A stretch of 64,000 nt of DNA from Verrucomicrobiota bacterium (GTDB lineage Bacteria > Verrucomicrobiota > Verrucomicrobiia > Chthoniobacterales > UBA6821), in the NCBI GenBank assembly GCA_021413925.1, contig JAIOPL010000003.1, forward strand, positions 1-64,000. Direction: 5' to 3'. The notes below the pieces were generated by a model. That model was not told the DNA's origin. It did no database searches and saw only the letters and a list, made by a program, of their open reading frames with translations. Position 1 is the stretch's first letter. Each line of letters starts with the position of its first letter. Shown piece after piece: positions 42,841 to 51,729 of this stretch. The position numbers and the translations under genes are program-made.

Positions 42841-44445
42841 TCAAACTCTCTTCGCGGATTTCTGATTCAGAGCGGAAAGGATTCTCTCAGCCAGCTCTTT
42901 GCTGACACCTGAAATCTCAGCCAAGGCATCGGGTGTTGTCTTCTTAATCCGAGAGATGCTGCCGAAGCGGTTGAGAAGCGCCTTTTTCTTTGCCTCGCTG
43001 ACACCGGGGACATCATCAAGGGCACTCTCGGAGATGCGCCGCCGCAGGAGGAGCTCATTGTAGCCGTTGGCGACGCGATGGGCCTCGTCTCGGATCCGCT
43101 GTAGGAGTTTCAGTGCACCCGAGTCTTTGTCGAGGCGGAGAGGGGCTGATTCACCGGGCCGGTAGATCTCTTCGAATTCCTTGGCTAGGCCGATCACCGG
43201 CTGGTCGTGGAGTCCCAGAGTCTGAAGCTCCCGGCAGGCCATGCCGAGCTGGCCCTTGCCGCCATCGACGATGATAAGATCTGGGAGGCGACTCCCTTCA
43301 TTGCCAGATCTGCCCAACCTATCGAGTGCTTCGGTAGGGATTTCCTGAGAATCAGCCAGTTCCGGTGCCGTCTTGAGCGCTTCTTGGAGGAGGCGCTTGT
43401 AACGACGTCGGATCACCTCCGCCATGCTGGCAAAATCATTCTGACCCTTGGTGGACGTGATGCGGTAGCGGCGGTAGCTTTCACGCTCCGGCACGCCGTC
43501 GCGGAAGCGGACCATCGAGGCAACGATGTGATTGTCGGAGATATTCGAAATATCGAAGCACTCCATGGTACGCGGGGGACGAGCCAGTCCGAGCGCGTCG
43601 CTGAGCTCGGTGACATCTTCTCGGGGGTTAATGCTGTTAGGGAGTGATTTGCGGGTGAAGCGCCGCATCGGCTTGCTGGTTTCGCGGAGATCCTTCAGGA
43701 GGTTGCGAAGCGAGGCTGCCTTCTCGAAATCAAGCTTCTCGGCGGCCTTTTCCATTTCCTCTTCCAGCGAGGCGGTCATCTCCCTCGATTTTCCCTCAAG
43801 CACCTCGCAGGCCTTCTCAACGCGAATCTTGTACTCCTCGCGCGAGATACGCGCGATGCAGGGTGCCGAGCAGTTCTTGATGACATGGTCGAGGCAATGC
43901 TTGAAATCCCTCTCGGTGGGCTCCAGCGGACGGCAGGAGCGGAGGCCAAACTGCTTCTTGATGGCTTGCAGTGAGGTGCGGAGGGCGCCGGCATTGGCAA
44001 AGGGGCCGAAGTAGCGGGCACCATCTTCTTTTCGGAAGCGCACCAATTCAAAGCGAGGAATCGCATCCGCCACCTGCACTCTAACCATGATGAAGCGCTT
44101 GTCATCCCGGAAGCTGATGTTGTACTTCGGGCGCCATTCCTTGATTAGCTTTCCCTCGAAGAGCACCGCCTCGGCATCGCTCTTGACGAGATGCCATTCA
44201 TAGTCGGCCGTGCTGTCAATCAGGGCCCGAGTCTTCAGATCCACCCGGTTCCGGCTGGATGGGGTGAAATAGTTAGAGAGACGGCGGCGCAGATCACGGG
44301 CCTTCCCGACGTAGATGATCTTGGCGAACCGGTCGCGGATCACATAAACGCCGGGCTTGTGAGGCACCTCACGGAGCTTGCGGTGCAGTGCGCTGGCCCG
44401 TGAGAGAGGGTTAGAGGCAGGGAGATGGTCGACTGTTCCTGACAC
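42841..44445 (-). CDS. uvrC: UvrABC system protein C, short form
   Basis: Nuclease subunit of nucleotide excision repair. The 534-residue protein has an N-terminal GIY-YIG domain (PGVYVIRD...IIYVGKARDLRRRLSNYF, residues about 31-57). A UVR motif near 205-240 (EEEMEKAAEKLDFEKAASLR) and the RNase-H-like C-nuclease follow, with ECFDISN near 292 and LPDLIIVDGGKGQLG near 390. Two helix-hairpin-helix motifs at the end read DDVPGVSEAKKKALL and AEISGVSKELAERIL. The family is usually about 600 residues; the region between the UVR motif and the C-nuclease is reduced. The start appears to be GTG at 44445, preceded by CTTTCTCTT. A MITE begins only 12 bp upstream and must supply or displace the promoter. 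Confidence 0.93.
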   Translation of the reverse strand: MSGTVDHLPASNPLSRASALHRKLREVPHKPGVYVIRDRFAKIIYVGKARDLRRRLSNYFTPSSRNRVDLKTRALIDSTADYEWHLVKSDAEAVLFEGKLIKEWRPKYNISFRDDKRFIMVRVQVADAIPRFELVRFRKEDGARYFGPFANAGALRTSLQAIKKQFGLRSCRPLEPTERDFKHCLDHVIKNCSAPCIARISREEYKIRVEKACEVLEGKSREMTASLEEEMEKAAEKLDFEKAASLRNLLKDLRETSKPMRRFTRKSLPNSINPREDVTELSDALGLARPPRTMECFDISNISDNHIVASMVRFRDGVPERESYRRYRITSTKGQNDFASMAEVIRRRYKRLLQEALKTAPELADSQEIPTEALDRLGRSGNEGSRLPDLIIVDGGKGQLGMACRELQTLGLHDQPVIGLAKEFEEIYRPGESAPLRLDKDSGALKLLQRIRDEAHRVANGYNELLLRRRISESALDDVPGVSEAKKKALLNRFGSISRIKKTTPDALAEISGVSKELAERILSALNQKSAKRV

Positions 44446-44457
44446 AAGAGAAAGCTT

Positions 44458-44618
44458 ATACCAATCACCATCAGAAATGACACTCTACGGCTGGTTTTTT
44501 TGGCGTGTAGCAGTGTCGTCATCGCTCTGGTTACCAGAAGGTAGCCATCACTCTTCCTCCGCGCCACCCACCAAAACTCCTTCGCCGCTATAGTGCCCTT
44601 TCTTCCTGTGATTGGTAT
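44458..44618 (+). mobile_element. MITE copy 1 (161 bp)
   Basis: The element has terminal inverted repeats ATACCAATCAC ... GTGATTGGTAT (11 bp exact, extendable to about 24 bp imperfectly through AAATGRC). It is about 97% identical (5 mismatches in 161 bp) and equal in length to the copy at 50633-50793, in the same orientation. No transposase is encoded. The dinucleotide TA borders the CCAATCAC...GTGATTGG core on both sides in both copies, compatible with a TA target duplication or simply part of the repeat. It lies in the uvrC upstream region. Confidence 0.9.
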
Positions 44619-44639
44619 TAGCACGAGAAAAGCCGAAAT

Positions 44640-44716
44640 GGGTATCGGTTATGGGAAATGGGTGATGGGGCCGGGGATCTTCGACCCTATTGCCTATTCC
44701 CTATTTCCTATCCCCG
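44640..44716. repeat. GGGAAATGGGTGATGGGG-type fold-back
   Basis: The left arm (44640-44670) contains TTATGGGAAATGGGTGATGG and the right arm (44684-44715) contains TTGCCTATTCCCTATTTCCT. They are imperfect inverted copies enclosing about 13 bases. The motif recurs at 29345-29361 and inside the sucB linker at 11717-11748. It lies upstream of the GT2 gene. Confidence 0.55.
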
Positions 44717-44779
44717 GAGGGTCCGCCAACCTTGACCTCGCAAAAGGGTTGCGGTTTTCTAAATGTTTCACCGTACGAC

Positions 44780-45724
44780 ATGATTTCCATCACCATTCCG
44801 ATCTACAATGAACACGGGGCCATCGAGGCTCTTTTTGCAAAGATCAAGGAGGTGATGGACCGTCTCGGACGCCGCTACGAGGTGATCTTTGTGAATGACG
44901 GCAGCACGGATGGCAGTGGAGTGATGCTGGACGGCCTGGCCGCAAAAAATCCGGAAGCCAAGGTGGTTCACTTCAGGCGTAATTTCGGCCAGACGGCCGC
45001 GATGATGGCCGGGTTCGACCATGCCTCGGGGGACGTGATCATCCCGATGGACGGGGATTACCAGAACGATCCTGAGGATATCCCCAAGATGCTGGCCAAG
45101 CTGGAGGAGGGCTATGATGTCTGCTCCGGATGGAGGCGTGACCGCCAGGATAGCGCCATTCAACGCAATCTGCCTAGCATGCTGGCCAACAAGCTCATCT
45201 CCGCGCTCTCCGGGGTGAAGCTCCATGACTTCGGATGCTCGCTCAAGGCCTACCGGGCGGAGGTAGTCAAGGATGTCAGGCTCTATGGTGAGATGCACCG
45301 CTTCCTGCCGATCTACGCGAAGTGGCATGGAGCCCGCATCACCGAGATCCCGGTCAATCATTTCGCCCGCACCACCGGCAGCTCGAAATACGGGCTCGAG
45401 CGCGTCCTGAAGGTCATCCTGGATCTGGTCACGGTTAAGTTCCTGGACAAGTACATGATGAAGCCGATGTACCTCTTCGGTCTCTGGGGATGTATTTTCT
45501 TTGTGGCCTCGGCTGTGTTCGGGGTTCTGACGCTCTGGATGCGGTACAAGGGATATTACTTCACGGCGACTCCTCTTCCGATGATGACAGTATTCTCCTT
45601 CATGACGGGAATTCTCTGTGTCTTGCTGGGCCTGCTGGCCGAGATGATCACCCGCACCTTCCACGAAAGTCAGAATAAGTCGATCTACCTGGTAAAGCAG
45701 ACCAGGAATTTTCCGCAAAGCTGA
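44780..45724 (+). CDS. Glycosyltransferase family 2, DPM1/ArnC type
   Basis: The 314-residue enzyme has an N-terminal GT-A domain starting ISITIPIYNEHGAIEAL, followed by VIFVNDGSTDGS and the metal-binding region IIPMDGDYQNDPEDI. Two membrane helices near the C-terminus (about residues 235-255 and 270-295) anchor it. Such enzymes move a sugar from a nucleotide to undecaprenyl or dolichyl phosphate. I placed the start at 44780 because the upstream residues in this frame are translated repeat sequence. Its stop overlaps the asnB start (TGATG), so it begins a three-gene glycan operon. Confidence 0.9.
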   Translation: MISITIPIYNEHGAIEALFAKIKEVMDRLGRRYEVIFVNDGSTDGSGVMLDGLAAKNPEAKVVHFRRNFGQTAAMMAGFDHASGDVIIPMDGDYQNDPEDIPKMLAKLEEGYDVCSGWRRDRQDSAIQRNLPSMLANKLISALSGVKLHDFGCSLKAYRAEVVKDVRLYGEMHRFLPIYAKWHGARITEIPVNHFARTTGSSKYGLERVLKVILDLVTVKFLDKYMMKPMYLFGLWGCIFFVASAVFGVLTLWMRYKGYYFTATPLPMMTVFSFMTGILCVLLGLLAEMITRTFHESQNKSIYLVKQTRNFPQS

Positions 45725-47598
45725 TGTGCGGGATCGCGGGATTCGTCGCCTCCCGTGGCACGGGTGACAGAGAGGTTCTGGAACGAATGACCCGGGCGCT
45801 GGCCCATCGTGGACCTGATGCTGAAGGGTATTTTATTGATGAGGAACGAGGAATGCATCTCGGACACCGCCGTCTTGCCATTGTCGATCTCTCCGGAGGA
45901 GCGCAGCCGATGGCGACATCAGGTGGTGATTTGGTGATCGTTTTCAACGGTGAGATCTACAATCACCGTGAGCTGAGGGCTCAGCTTCAGTCCAAGGGAT
46001 ATTTGTTCCAGAGCGATCATTCCGACACGGAGGTCCTGCTCGAGGGTTACCGTGAGTGGGGTGAGGGGATGTTGGAGCGCCTGAACGGCATGTTTGCCTT
46101 TGCCATTTTCGACAAAGTTCACAACAAACTTTTCATAGCCCGCGATCGCTTAGGGAAAAAACCGCTCTACTGGTTTCAAAAAGATGGCGTCTTTGCCTTT
46201 GCCTCGGAGTTGACGGCACTAATGCGTCATCCGTCTTCACCGAGAAACGAGTCAGCCATCGCCCTAAAAAAATACTTCGCCTACGGATATATCCCGGCAC
46301 CCCACTCGGTGATCGAGGGGATTGGCAAGCTCCCGGGAGGCTGGTGCGGCACGCTCGATCTTGTGAGCGGCCAATGGGTTTCGCGCAAGTGGTGGGAGTT
46401 CCGGTTGGAGCCCTCTGCTTCTGAACCTACAAATGCCCAGTGTGGTATTTGGGCCGAAGAGTTGCTTGAGAAATTAAATGGGGCCGTCAAGCGGCGCCTG
46501 ATGGCCGATGTCCCGCTCGGGGTTTTTCTGAGCGGAGGGATTGATTCCTCAGCGATCGCGGCTCTAGCGGCCAGGCATCTGCCGGCGGGGCGCCTACGGA
46601 CATTTAGTGTTGGGTTCACTGATCCCAGCTTCGACGAGCTCCCCTACGCCCGCGAGGCTGCTGCCTTCATCGGGTCTGTCCATGAATCCGAGATTCTCGA
46701 TCTCGCACGCGCTAGGGAGCTGATCCCAGGTCTGCTGGCACGACTGGATGAGCCGATGGGGGACGGGTCCCTGTTGCCTACTTGGCTCCTCTGCGGATTC
46801 ACTAGAAGGCATGTCACCGTGGCTCTCGGTGGAGATGGAGGCGACGAGCTCTTTGCCGGCTATGATCCCTTCAAGGCCCTCCATGCCGCTGACCTCTACT
46901 CGAGTTTGGTTCCTCGGGCCCTCCATCCGGCGATCCGTATGCTGGCTGCGCGCCTGCCGGTCTCGCATGCCAATATCAGCCTCGATTTCAAGATCAAGCG
47001 GATGCTCCGCGGGCTCTCCTATGACGAGAGGCTTCGCCTGCCGGTCTGGATGGGCCCCCTGGAGCCGAGGCAAATCGACGAGTACTTCGGAGACCACACG
47101 CCACCCGAGGAGCTCTTCAGTGAGGCAATCGCGGCATGGGAATCGGCAGGTGAGCATGCCGATCCGGTGGACAGGGCCTCTCAATTCTTCACCCGCCTCT
47201 ATTTGCAGGATGACATTCTGGCCAAGGTGGACCGAGCCAGCATGCTCCACGGGCTCGAGGCCCGTTCTCCGTTTCTGGATCTCGAGGTTGTCGATTTCGC
47301 CCGCAAGCTCCCTCACACGGTAAAGCTGCGCGGCGGGACGACCAAGTGGATCCTCAAGAAGGCTCTGGAGCCTGTTCTTCCAGCCTCGATTCTCTACCGG
47401 AAAAAGAAAGGATTCGGCACGCCCCTCGGGCAGTGGTTCCGCGAGGGGGGGCTTGTGCCGGAAATTCCCGGAGGGATAGCCGGAAATTTTGTGGAGAGGG
47501 CTTTGCGTTCCCACCGGGCGGGTCGCGGCGATGAGAGGCTCTTTCTCTGGTGCCAGCATGTTCTTGGGGAGTGGAGGAAAGCCGTTGCTGCCCGATGA
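45724..47598 (+). CDS. asnB: Asparagine synthetase B-like amidotransferase
   Basis: The 624-residue protein begins MCGIAGFVASRG; Cys2 is the glutaminase nucleophile. The class II glutamine amidotransferase domain covers residues about 2-200 (VFNGEIYNHRELR, SDTEVLLEGY). A synthetase domain follows with the ATP pyrophosphatase loop LSGGIDSSAIAAL near residue 265 and GGDGGDELFAGYDPF near 370. It may make asparagine, but its place between two glycosyltransferases suggests that it amidates a sugar or acyl group of a surface polysaccharide, as AsnB-like proteins in such clusters often do. It overlaps both neighbours. Confidence 0.88.
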   Translation: MCGIAGFVASRGTGDREVLERMTRALAHRGPDAEGYFIDEERGMHLGHRRLAIVDLSGGAQPMATSGGDLVIVFNGEIYNHRELRAQLQSKGYLFQSDHSDTEVLLEGYREWGEGMLERLNGMFAFAIFDKVHNKLFIARDRLGKKPLYWFQKDGVFAFASELTALMRHPSSPRNESAIALKKYFAYGYIPAPHSVIEGIGKLPGGWCGTLDLVSGQWVSRKWWEFRLEPSASEPTNAQCGIWAEELLEKLNGAVKRRLMADVPLGVFLSGGIDSSAIAALAARHLPAGRLRTFSVGFTDPSFDELPYAREAAAFIGSVHESEILDLARARELIPGLLARLDEPMGDGSLLPTWLLCGFTRRHVTVALGGDGGDELFAGYDPFKALHAADLYSSLVPRALHPAIRMLAARLPVSHANISLDFKIKRMLRGLSYDERLRLPVWMGPLEPRQIDEYFGDHTPPEELFSEAIAAWESAGEHADPVDRASQFFTRLYLQDDILAKVDRASMLHGLEARSPFLDLEVVDFARKLPHTVKLRGGTTKWILKKALEPVLPASILYRKKKGFGTPLGQWFREGGLVPEIPGGIAGNFVERALRSHRAGRGDERLFLWCQHVLGEWRKAVAAR

Positions 47599-48728
47599 GA
47601 ATCCTGATCCTCAACTACGAGCATCCTCCCATCGGGGGTGGAGGCGGCAGGCTCGCGGCAAAAGTCGGTGCGGGATTGGTCGCTCGCGGGCATCAAGTCA
47701 GAGTGCTGACCGCAGGGATGCCTCATCTTCCCCCTGAGTCTGTTGAGCAGGGAATGGAGATCCGTAGGCTCAGAGCCTTTCGCAAGCGTGAGGATACATG
47801 CAGTGTGCCGGAGATGGCAGCTTGGGTGGCATTGGCAATTCCCGCCGCCATAGCCGAAGTGCGTCGATGGAAGCCGGATGTGATTCATGCCCACTTCGCC
47901 GTTCCAACAGGGGCCGTTGCGTGGGTAGCCAGCAAGTTGACGGGTGTTCCCTATGTTCTGACGGCTCATCTGGGGGATGTGCCGGGAGGTGTGCCCGAGC
48001 AGACAGGTAGACTCTTTCGCTGGATTAAGCCTTTCACCGTCCCGATCTGGAAAGACGCGGCAGCTACCACAGCAGTCAGCAGCTTTGTAGCAGGACTTGC
48101 TGAGAAGGCCTACGGACGCTTACCGCAGATCATTCTCAATGGGATGGAGATGTCAGCTCCACCTACTTTGGAGGTCCATGAACCCACACGGCTCCTCATG
48201 GCCGGCAGGATGAGCGTTCAAAAGAATCCACTCCTGACGGTTCAGGCCTTGGGACTTCTCAAGGATCTTTCCTGGCTCTGCACGATGATCGGGGATGGCC
48301 CTCTGCTTGCCGAGGTGAAGGCTGAGGCTGTTCGCCTAGGAATCTTGGAGAGGATTGATTTCCGGGGATGGGCTTCGGCCGAGGAGGTCAGCGCGGCCAT
48401 GGGGAACGCTGATATTCTGCTAATTCCATCCCTCTCTGAGGGTTTGCCTATGGTGGCTGTTGAGGCCTTGGCTCACGGGCTGGCTATTGTCGGTAGCCGG
48501 ATTGGAGGCCTTGCGGATGTGGCTCATGAGACCGAAGAGCATGCGAATGCACGGCTTTTCGAGCTGGCGCAAGGAGCGGAAGGATTTGCCGCTGCGTTGC
48601 AACCTCTTCTTCTCAACTCGGCCGCCTTGATGAAGGCACGTACTGCCTCTCTGTCGATGGCTGCCCAGTTTGATATCAAGCACTCCCTCGATCAGTATCA
48701 GCAGTTACTGATCAGTGCGGTGCGTTAA
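47595..48728 (+). CDS. Glycosyltransferase family 4
   Basis: The 377-residue GT-B retaining enzyme begins MRILILNYEHPPIGGGGGRLA, the usual donor/acceptor cleft loop. The C-terminal Glycos_transf_1 domain carries LLMAGRMSVQKNPLLTVQAL, then MIGDGPLLAEVKA and the EX7E region PSLSEGLPMVAVEALAHGLAIV. It probably extends a lipid-linked surface glycan started by the GT2 enzyme. The start at 47595 overlaps the asnB stop (ATGA). Its end overlaps the oppositely oriented membrane protein gene by 4 bp. Confidence 0.9.
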   Translation: MRILILNYEHPPIGGGGGRLAAKVGAGLVARGHQVRVLTAGMPHLPPESVEQGMEIRRLRAFRKREDTCSVPEMAAWVALAIPAAIAEVRRWKPDVIHAHFAVPTGAVAWVASKLTGVPYVLTAHLGDVPGGVPEQTGRLFRWIKPFTVPIWKDAAATTAVSSFVAGLAEKAYGRLPQIILNGMEMSAPPTLEVHEPTRLLMAGRMSVQKNPLLTVQALGLLKDLSWLCTMIGDGPLLAEVKAEAVRLGILERIDFRGWASAEEVSAAMGNADILLIPSLSEGLPMVAVEALAHGLAIVGSRIGGLADVAHETEEHANARLFELAQGAEGFAAALQPLLLNSAALMKARTASLSMAAQFDIKHSLDQYQQLLISAVR

Positions 48729-50581
48729 GGAACCGGCGGTTTTTTAAGAGGCAGAAGTGATCTTTGATTGAGGGTATAAATTTCCACCTCCTCGTCCGAG
48801 GCAACCAAGGTGCAATGCTCCTTGATGTAGGCATAGGTTTCGGAGGCCCAGTTTTGAAAGCGCGAGGACTCGGTATCATTCACTTTTCCTGTGCCAATGA
48901 CGATCACAGTCGGGTGGAAACGCTCGATGTTGAGTTTGGCCTGATCAAAGAACTGCCGCGAAGGAAGGGCATTGTCTGCATACAGGTTGTACTCATAGGA
49001 GGGTCGGTCGGTCATGAAGTTGACCATCGGGAAATAAGGGTAGCAGACGACATAGTCACCCGGCTTGGAATGGCTGAGGATTGTATCGCGCAGCAGCGTA
49101 TCGCGGGTGAGTTCCTGCGGATTCAGTTTCACATGGACGCCGTTCAGGGCCGTAAATTCAAGATGCCTCTTCCGAGATGCGGCGATGCTTCCTGCGCTGT
49201 CTGTCTGCCAGCCTTTGATGGCATAGAGTCCGAGATCAAGGGCTGCAGGAAGCATGATCAGAACAAGCAGGAGGCGTTTTCCTGACGTGGAGTTCCGCCA
49301 AGCTGAGGTCGCAAGCCAGAGTCCGATAACCAGCGTTACCATGAAGGGGACCATGAACTCCGCCAAGTGCACCATGTCGGGTCGCCAGAAGAAGTACTGG
49401 GGGAAGAGCACAAGGGCACTGCCCGTGGAGACAAGGAGAATGCCTCCGCTTTGCCAACATCCAAGACTGCGTGAAATCCAGGAACTGAGGATGGAGAAAA
49501 GTCCCCAACCGATGAAGAGAAGCGCTACAGGGACCGGCAGGTAAATCAAGAGGGCGAAGACCCGGTCTTTGAATTTAGGCGCGTGGAGGATGTCGCTCAG
49601 GGGAGGACGTTTCAGGCTGACATCGTTGTAGGATCCGGAAGAGGAGGAATCGTTCTCCTCATGGGAGACGGGAGTAGGGGAAGGGGAAGTTTGAGCGGAT
49701 GGGGATTCGTTACTAATCGCGGAATGCGCCGGCGTGATGGTTGGCACATTCCGGGGTTTTGAGAGCTGACGCGCGAGTTGACAGGCGCCGTTTCTGATCA
49801 TTGATGGCCAGACCCAATACTGTTGCGCAAATTGCGGACCGAATCCGCGTTGGATGGCATCCCGGTAAACCGGTCCCTGGATGGCCAAAAAAGATCCGAT
49901 AAGAATGAGGATGGCAATCGCCGCACTACCCAGTCGGCGCAAAAACCCAGGCTCCGGTTTGAGAAGATAGAGAAGCGCCGTGAGCAGAAAGAGGATGCTT
50001 TGAAAGAACCCGAGATCAATTCTGATAAGCCACGCGAGTGAGATGGAAACTCCGGCCGCGATCATCCAGAGCAGTTGGAGCGGTCGGACCAGCCTCTTGT
50101 ATGAAGGGATGAGAAAGACCCCGAGAATGGTGAGCATTCCCAGAATGCCGAGCAGTCCCATGTAATTCCTGCCGATGACTCCAGGCATAAGGAACACGAG
50201 GAGTCCTGTTCCCACGGCGATCAGACCCTTCCGCGTAACTAATCGGATGGTGAAGTAAGCGCTCAGGCCGGAGAGGGTGCCAAGAAGGAAAAAGTAAGTC
50301 CTCAGAACAAGATAGTTCGGCCCGGCCAACTTGAAGAGCCAAGCGATGGGATAAAACCACCCGACATTGTATCCCAGAAATGTGTCCACGATCGGGCGCT
50401 CCCCGGCATTCAGGCGCTGGGCTACGACAGCTGCTACACCTTCCTCTCCGCTTAGCATCAGGCCGCATCTCCAGTAAAAGGCGTAGTAACAGAGCGCAGC
50501 GATCACCAGGAGTGCTACTTCCCATGACGGGGAGAGTGTATCGTGGGTGCCTTGCTTCGCATGGCTGCTTAGATCAGTCAT
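48725..50581 (-). CDS. Multi-pass membrane glycosyltransferase-like protein (GT-C)
   Basis: The 618-residue protein has about ten to twelve membrane helices in its first 450 residues and a soluble C-terminal domain. The first extracytoplasmic loop has the segment LSGEEGVAAVVAQRLNAGER, then PIVDTFLGYNVGWFYP, similar to the catalytic loop of GT-C mannosyl/arabinosyl transferases that use polyprenyl-phosphate sugars. A serine/threonine/proline-rich loop (about residues 278-320, ESPSAQTSPSPTPVSHEEND) interrupts the membrane part and looks like an insertion. It would act on the outer face of the inner membrane. The family assignment is by layout only. The gene is convergent with the GT4 gene. Confidence 0.7.
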   Translation of the reverse strand: MTDLSSHAKQGTHDTLSPSWEVALLVIAALCYYAFYWRCGLMLSGEEGVAAVVAQRLNAGERPIVDTFLGYNVGWFYPIAWLFKLAGPNYLVLRTYFFLLGTLSGLSAYFTIRLVTRKGLIAVGTGLLVFLMPGVIGRNYMGLLGILGMLTILGVFLIPSYKRLVRPLQLLWMIAAGVSISLAWLIRIDLGFFQSILFLLTALLYLLKPEPGFLRRLGSAAIAILILIGSFLAIQGPVYRDAIQRGFGPQFAQQYWVWPSMIRNGACQLARQLSKPRNVPTITPAHSAISNESPSAQTSPSPTPVSHEENDSSSSGSYNDVSLKRPPLSDILHAPKFKDRVFALLIYLPVPVALLFIGWGLFSILSSWISRSLGCWQSGGILLVSTGSALVLFPQYFFWRPDMVHLAEFMVPFMVTLVIGLWLATSAWRNSTSGKRLLLVLIMLPAALDLGLYAIKGWQTDSAGSIAASRKRHLEFTALNGVHVKLNPQELTRDTLLRDTILSHSKPGDYVVCYPYFPMVNFMTDRPSYEYNLYADNALPSRQFFDQAKLNIERFHPTVIVIGTGKVNDTESSRFQNWASETYAYIKEHCTLVASDEEVEIYTLNQRSLLPLKKPPVP

Positions 50582-50632
50582 CAGGGGATGTTCCGGGAGG
50601 GATGGGTTTCCGAAAAGAGCTTTTTTGACCTA

Positions 50633-50793
50633 ATACCAATCACCATCAGAAATGACGCTCTACGGCTGGTTCTTTTGGCGTGTAGCAGTGTCGTCATCGC
50701 TCTGGTTACCTGAAGGTAGCCATCACTCTTCCTCCGTGCCACCCACCAAAACTCCTTCGCCGCTATAGTGCCATTTCTTCCTGTGATTGGTAT
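50633..50793 (+). mobile_element. MITE copy 2 (161 bp)
   Basis: Same length, orientation and terminal inverted repeats (ATACCAATCAC ... GTGATTGGTAT) as 44458-44618, with five substitutions. It lies between the start of the minus-strand membrane protein gene (50581) and trpC (50880), so it sits in a divergent promoter region. No coding capacity. Confidence 0.9.
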
Positions 50794-50879
50794 CACTACT
50801 AAACTTAACGGTTTTATAAGAGAGTCTTTGAGTAAGATTGGGTAAGTGGCTAGAAAATAGGTTCGCCTCATTCTTCTTC

Positions 50880-51722
50880 ATGTCCGCGCACTCCACCCCC
50901 ACGATTCTCGACCGGATTCTTGCAGATGTGCAGGAAGAGATCTCCGATGCGAAGCGCTTGCGCTCCGAGGCTGACCTGCGTGCAATGATCGCCGATGCGC
51001 CACCGGTACGCTCTCTTCCGGATGCGTTAGTACAAAACTTCGGACTGATCGCGGAAATCAAGGCCTGCTCTCCCAGTGTGGGAGCCATGAGGCTGGAGAA
51101 TGTCGCCGAGGCACCCGATGCCTATGAAGAGAGCTCGGTGGTGAGAGCCCTTTCCGTACTGACAAACAGTCGTTACTTCGGCGGCAACATGGAACGACTG
51201 CAGGAGATTCGAGCTAGGGTCTCCAAGCCTGTCCTTCGAAAAGATTTCATGGTCAGCGAATACCAGATCCGTGAGGCCCGTGCTTTCGGCGCCGATGCGA
51301 TCCTGCTCATGGCCAGTGTGCTTGATGCGCCAAGGCTCAAGGGGTTTCATCAACTGGCCTTGGAGCTCGGTATGGAGGCTCTCTTCGAGGTGCACGATGA
51401 GGAGGAGGTGGACGCGCTGCCCAAGAGTGCGCGGATTGTAGGAATCAACAGCCGTCGGTTCAAGGCACCTGTGGAATCCGGAGGATTCGTTGCTAAGGGA
51501 GAATCCTCGGAGAAGGACTTTAGTATCCGACTCGACACCTTTGAACTGGTGGATCGCTTGCCGGAGAACACGATTCGGGTCGCTGAGAGCGGTCTCGATG
51601 CCGGGAATATTGCCACGGTGAGTGAGAGATTTCAGGCGGCTCTCGTGGGAACCTCGATCCTACGCGATCCGGCCGGAATTCGCTTCGCCCTCGCCGCCTT
51701 TGAGGAATCTCTTTCTTCCTGA
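50880..51722 (+). CDS. trpC: Indole-3-glycerol phosphate synthase
   Basis: Tryptophan biosynthesis; converts CdRP to indole-3-glycerol phosphate. The 280-residue TIM barrel starts [21 protein letters not shown] and shows [15 protein letters not shown] (the catalytic lysine of the first strand), [14 protein letters not shown] and VGINSRRF. The last reads NSR where most members have NNR(D/N)L. The phosphate-binding end is [11 protein letters not shown] and [11 protein letters not shown]. It is not in a trp operon here; ruvB follows after 7 bp. The leader ATTCTTCTTC is purely pyrimidine apart from two A. Confidence 0.92.
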   Translation: MSAHSTPTILDRILADVQEEISDAKRLRSEADLRAMIADAPPVRSLPDALVQNFGLIAEIKACSPSVGAMRLENVAEAPDAYEESSVVRALSVLTNSRYFGGNMERLQEIRARVSKPVLRKDFMVSEYQIREARAFGADAILLMASVLDAPRLKGFHQLALELGMEALFEVHDEEEVDALPKSARIVGINSRRFKAPVESGGFVAKGESSEKDFSIRLDTFELVDRLPENTIRVAESGLDAGNIATVSERFQAALVGTSILRDPAGIRFALAAFEESLSS

Positions 51723-51729
51723 TTATTTT

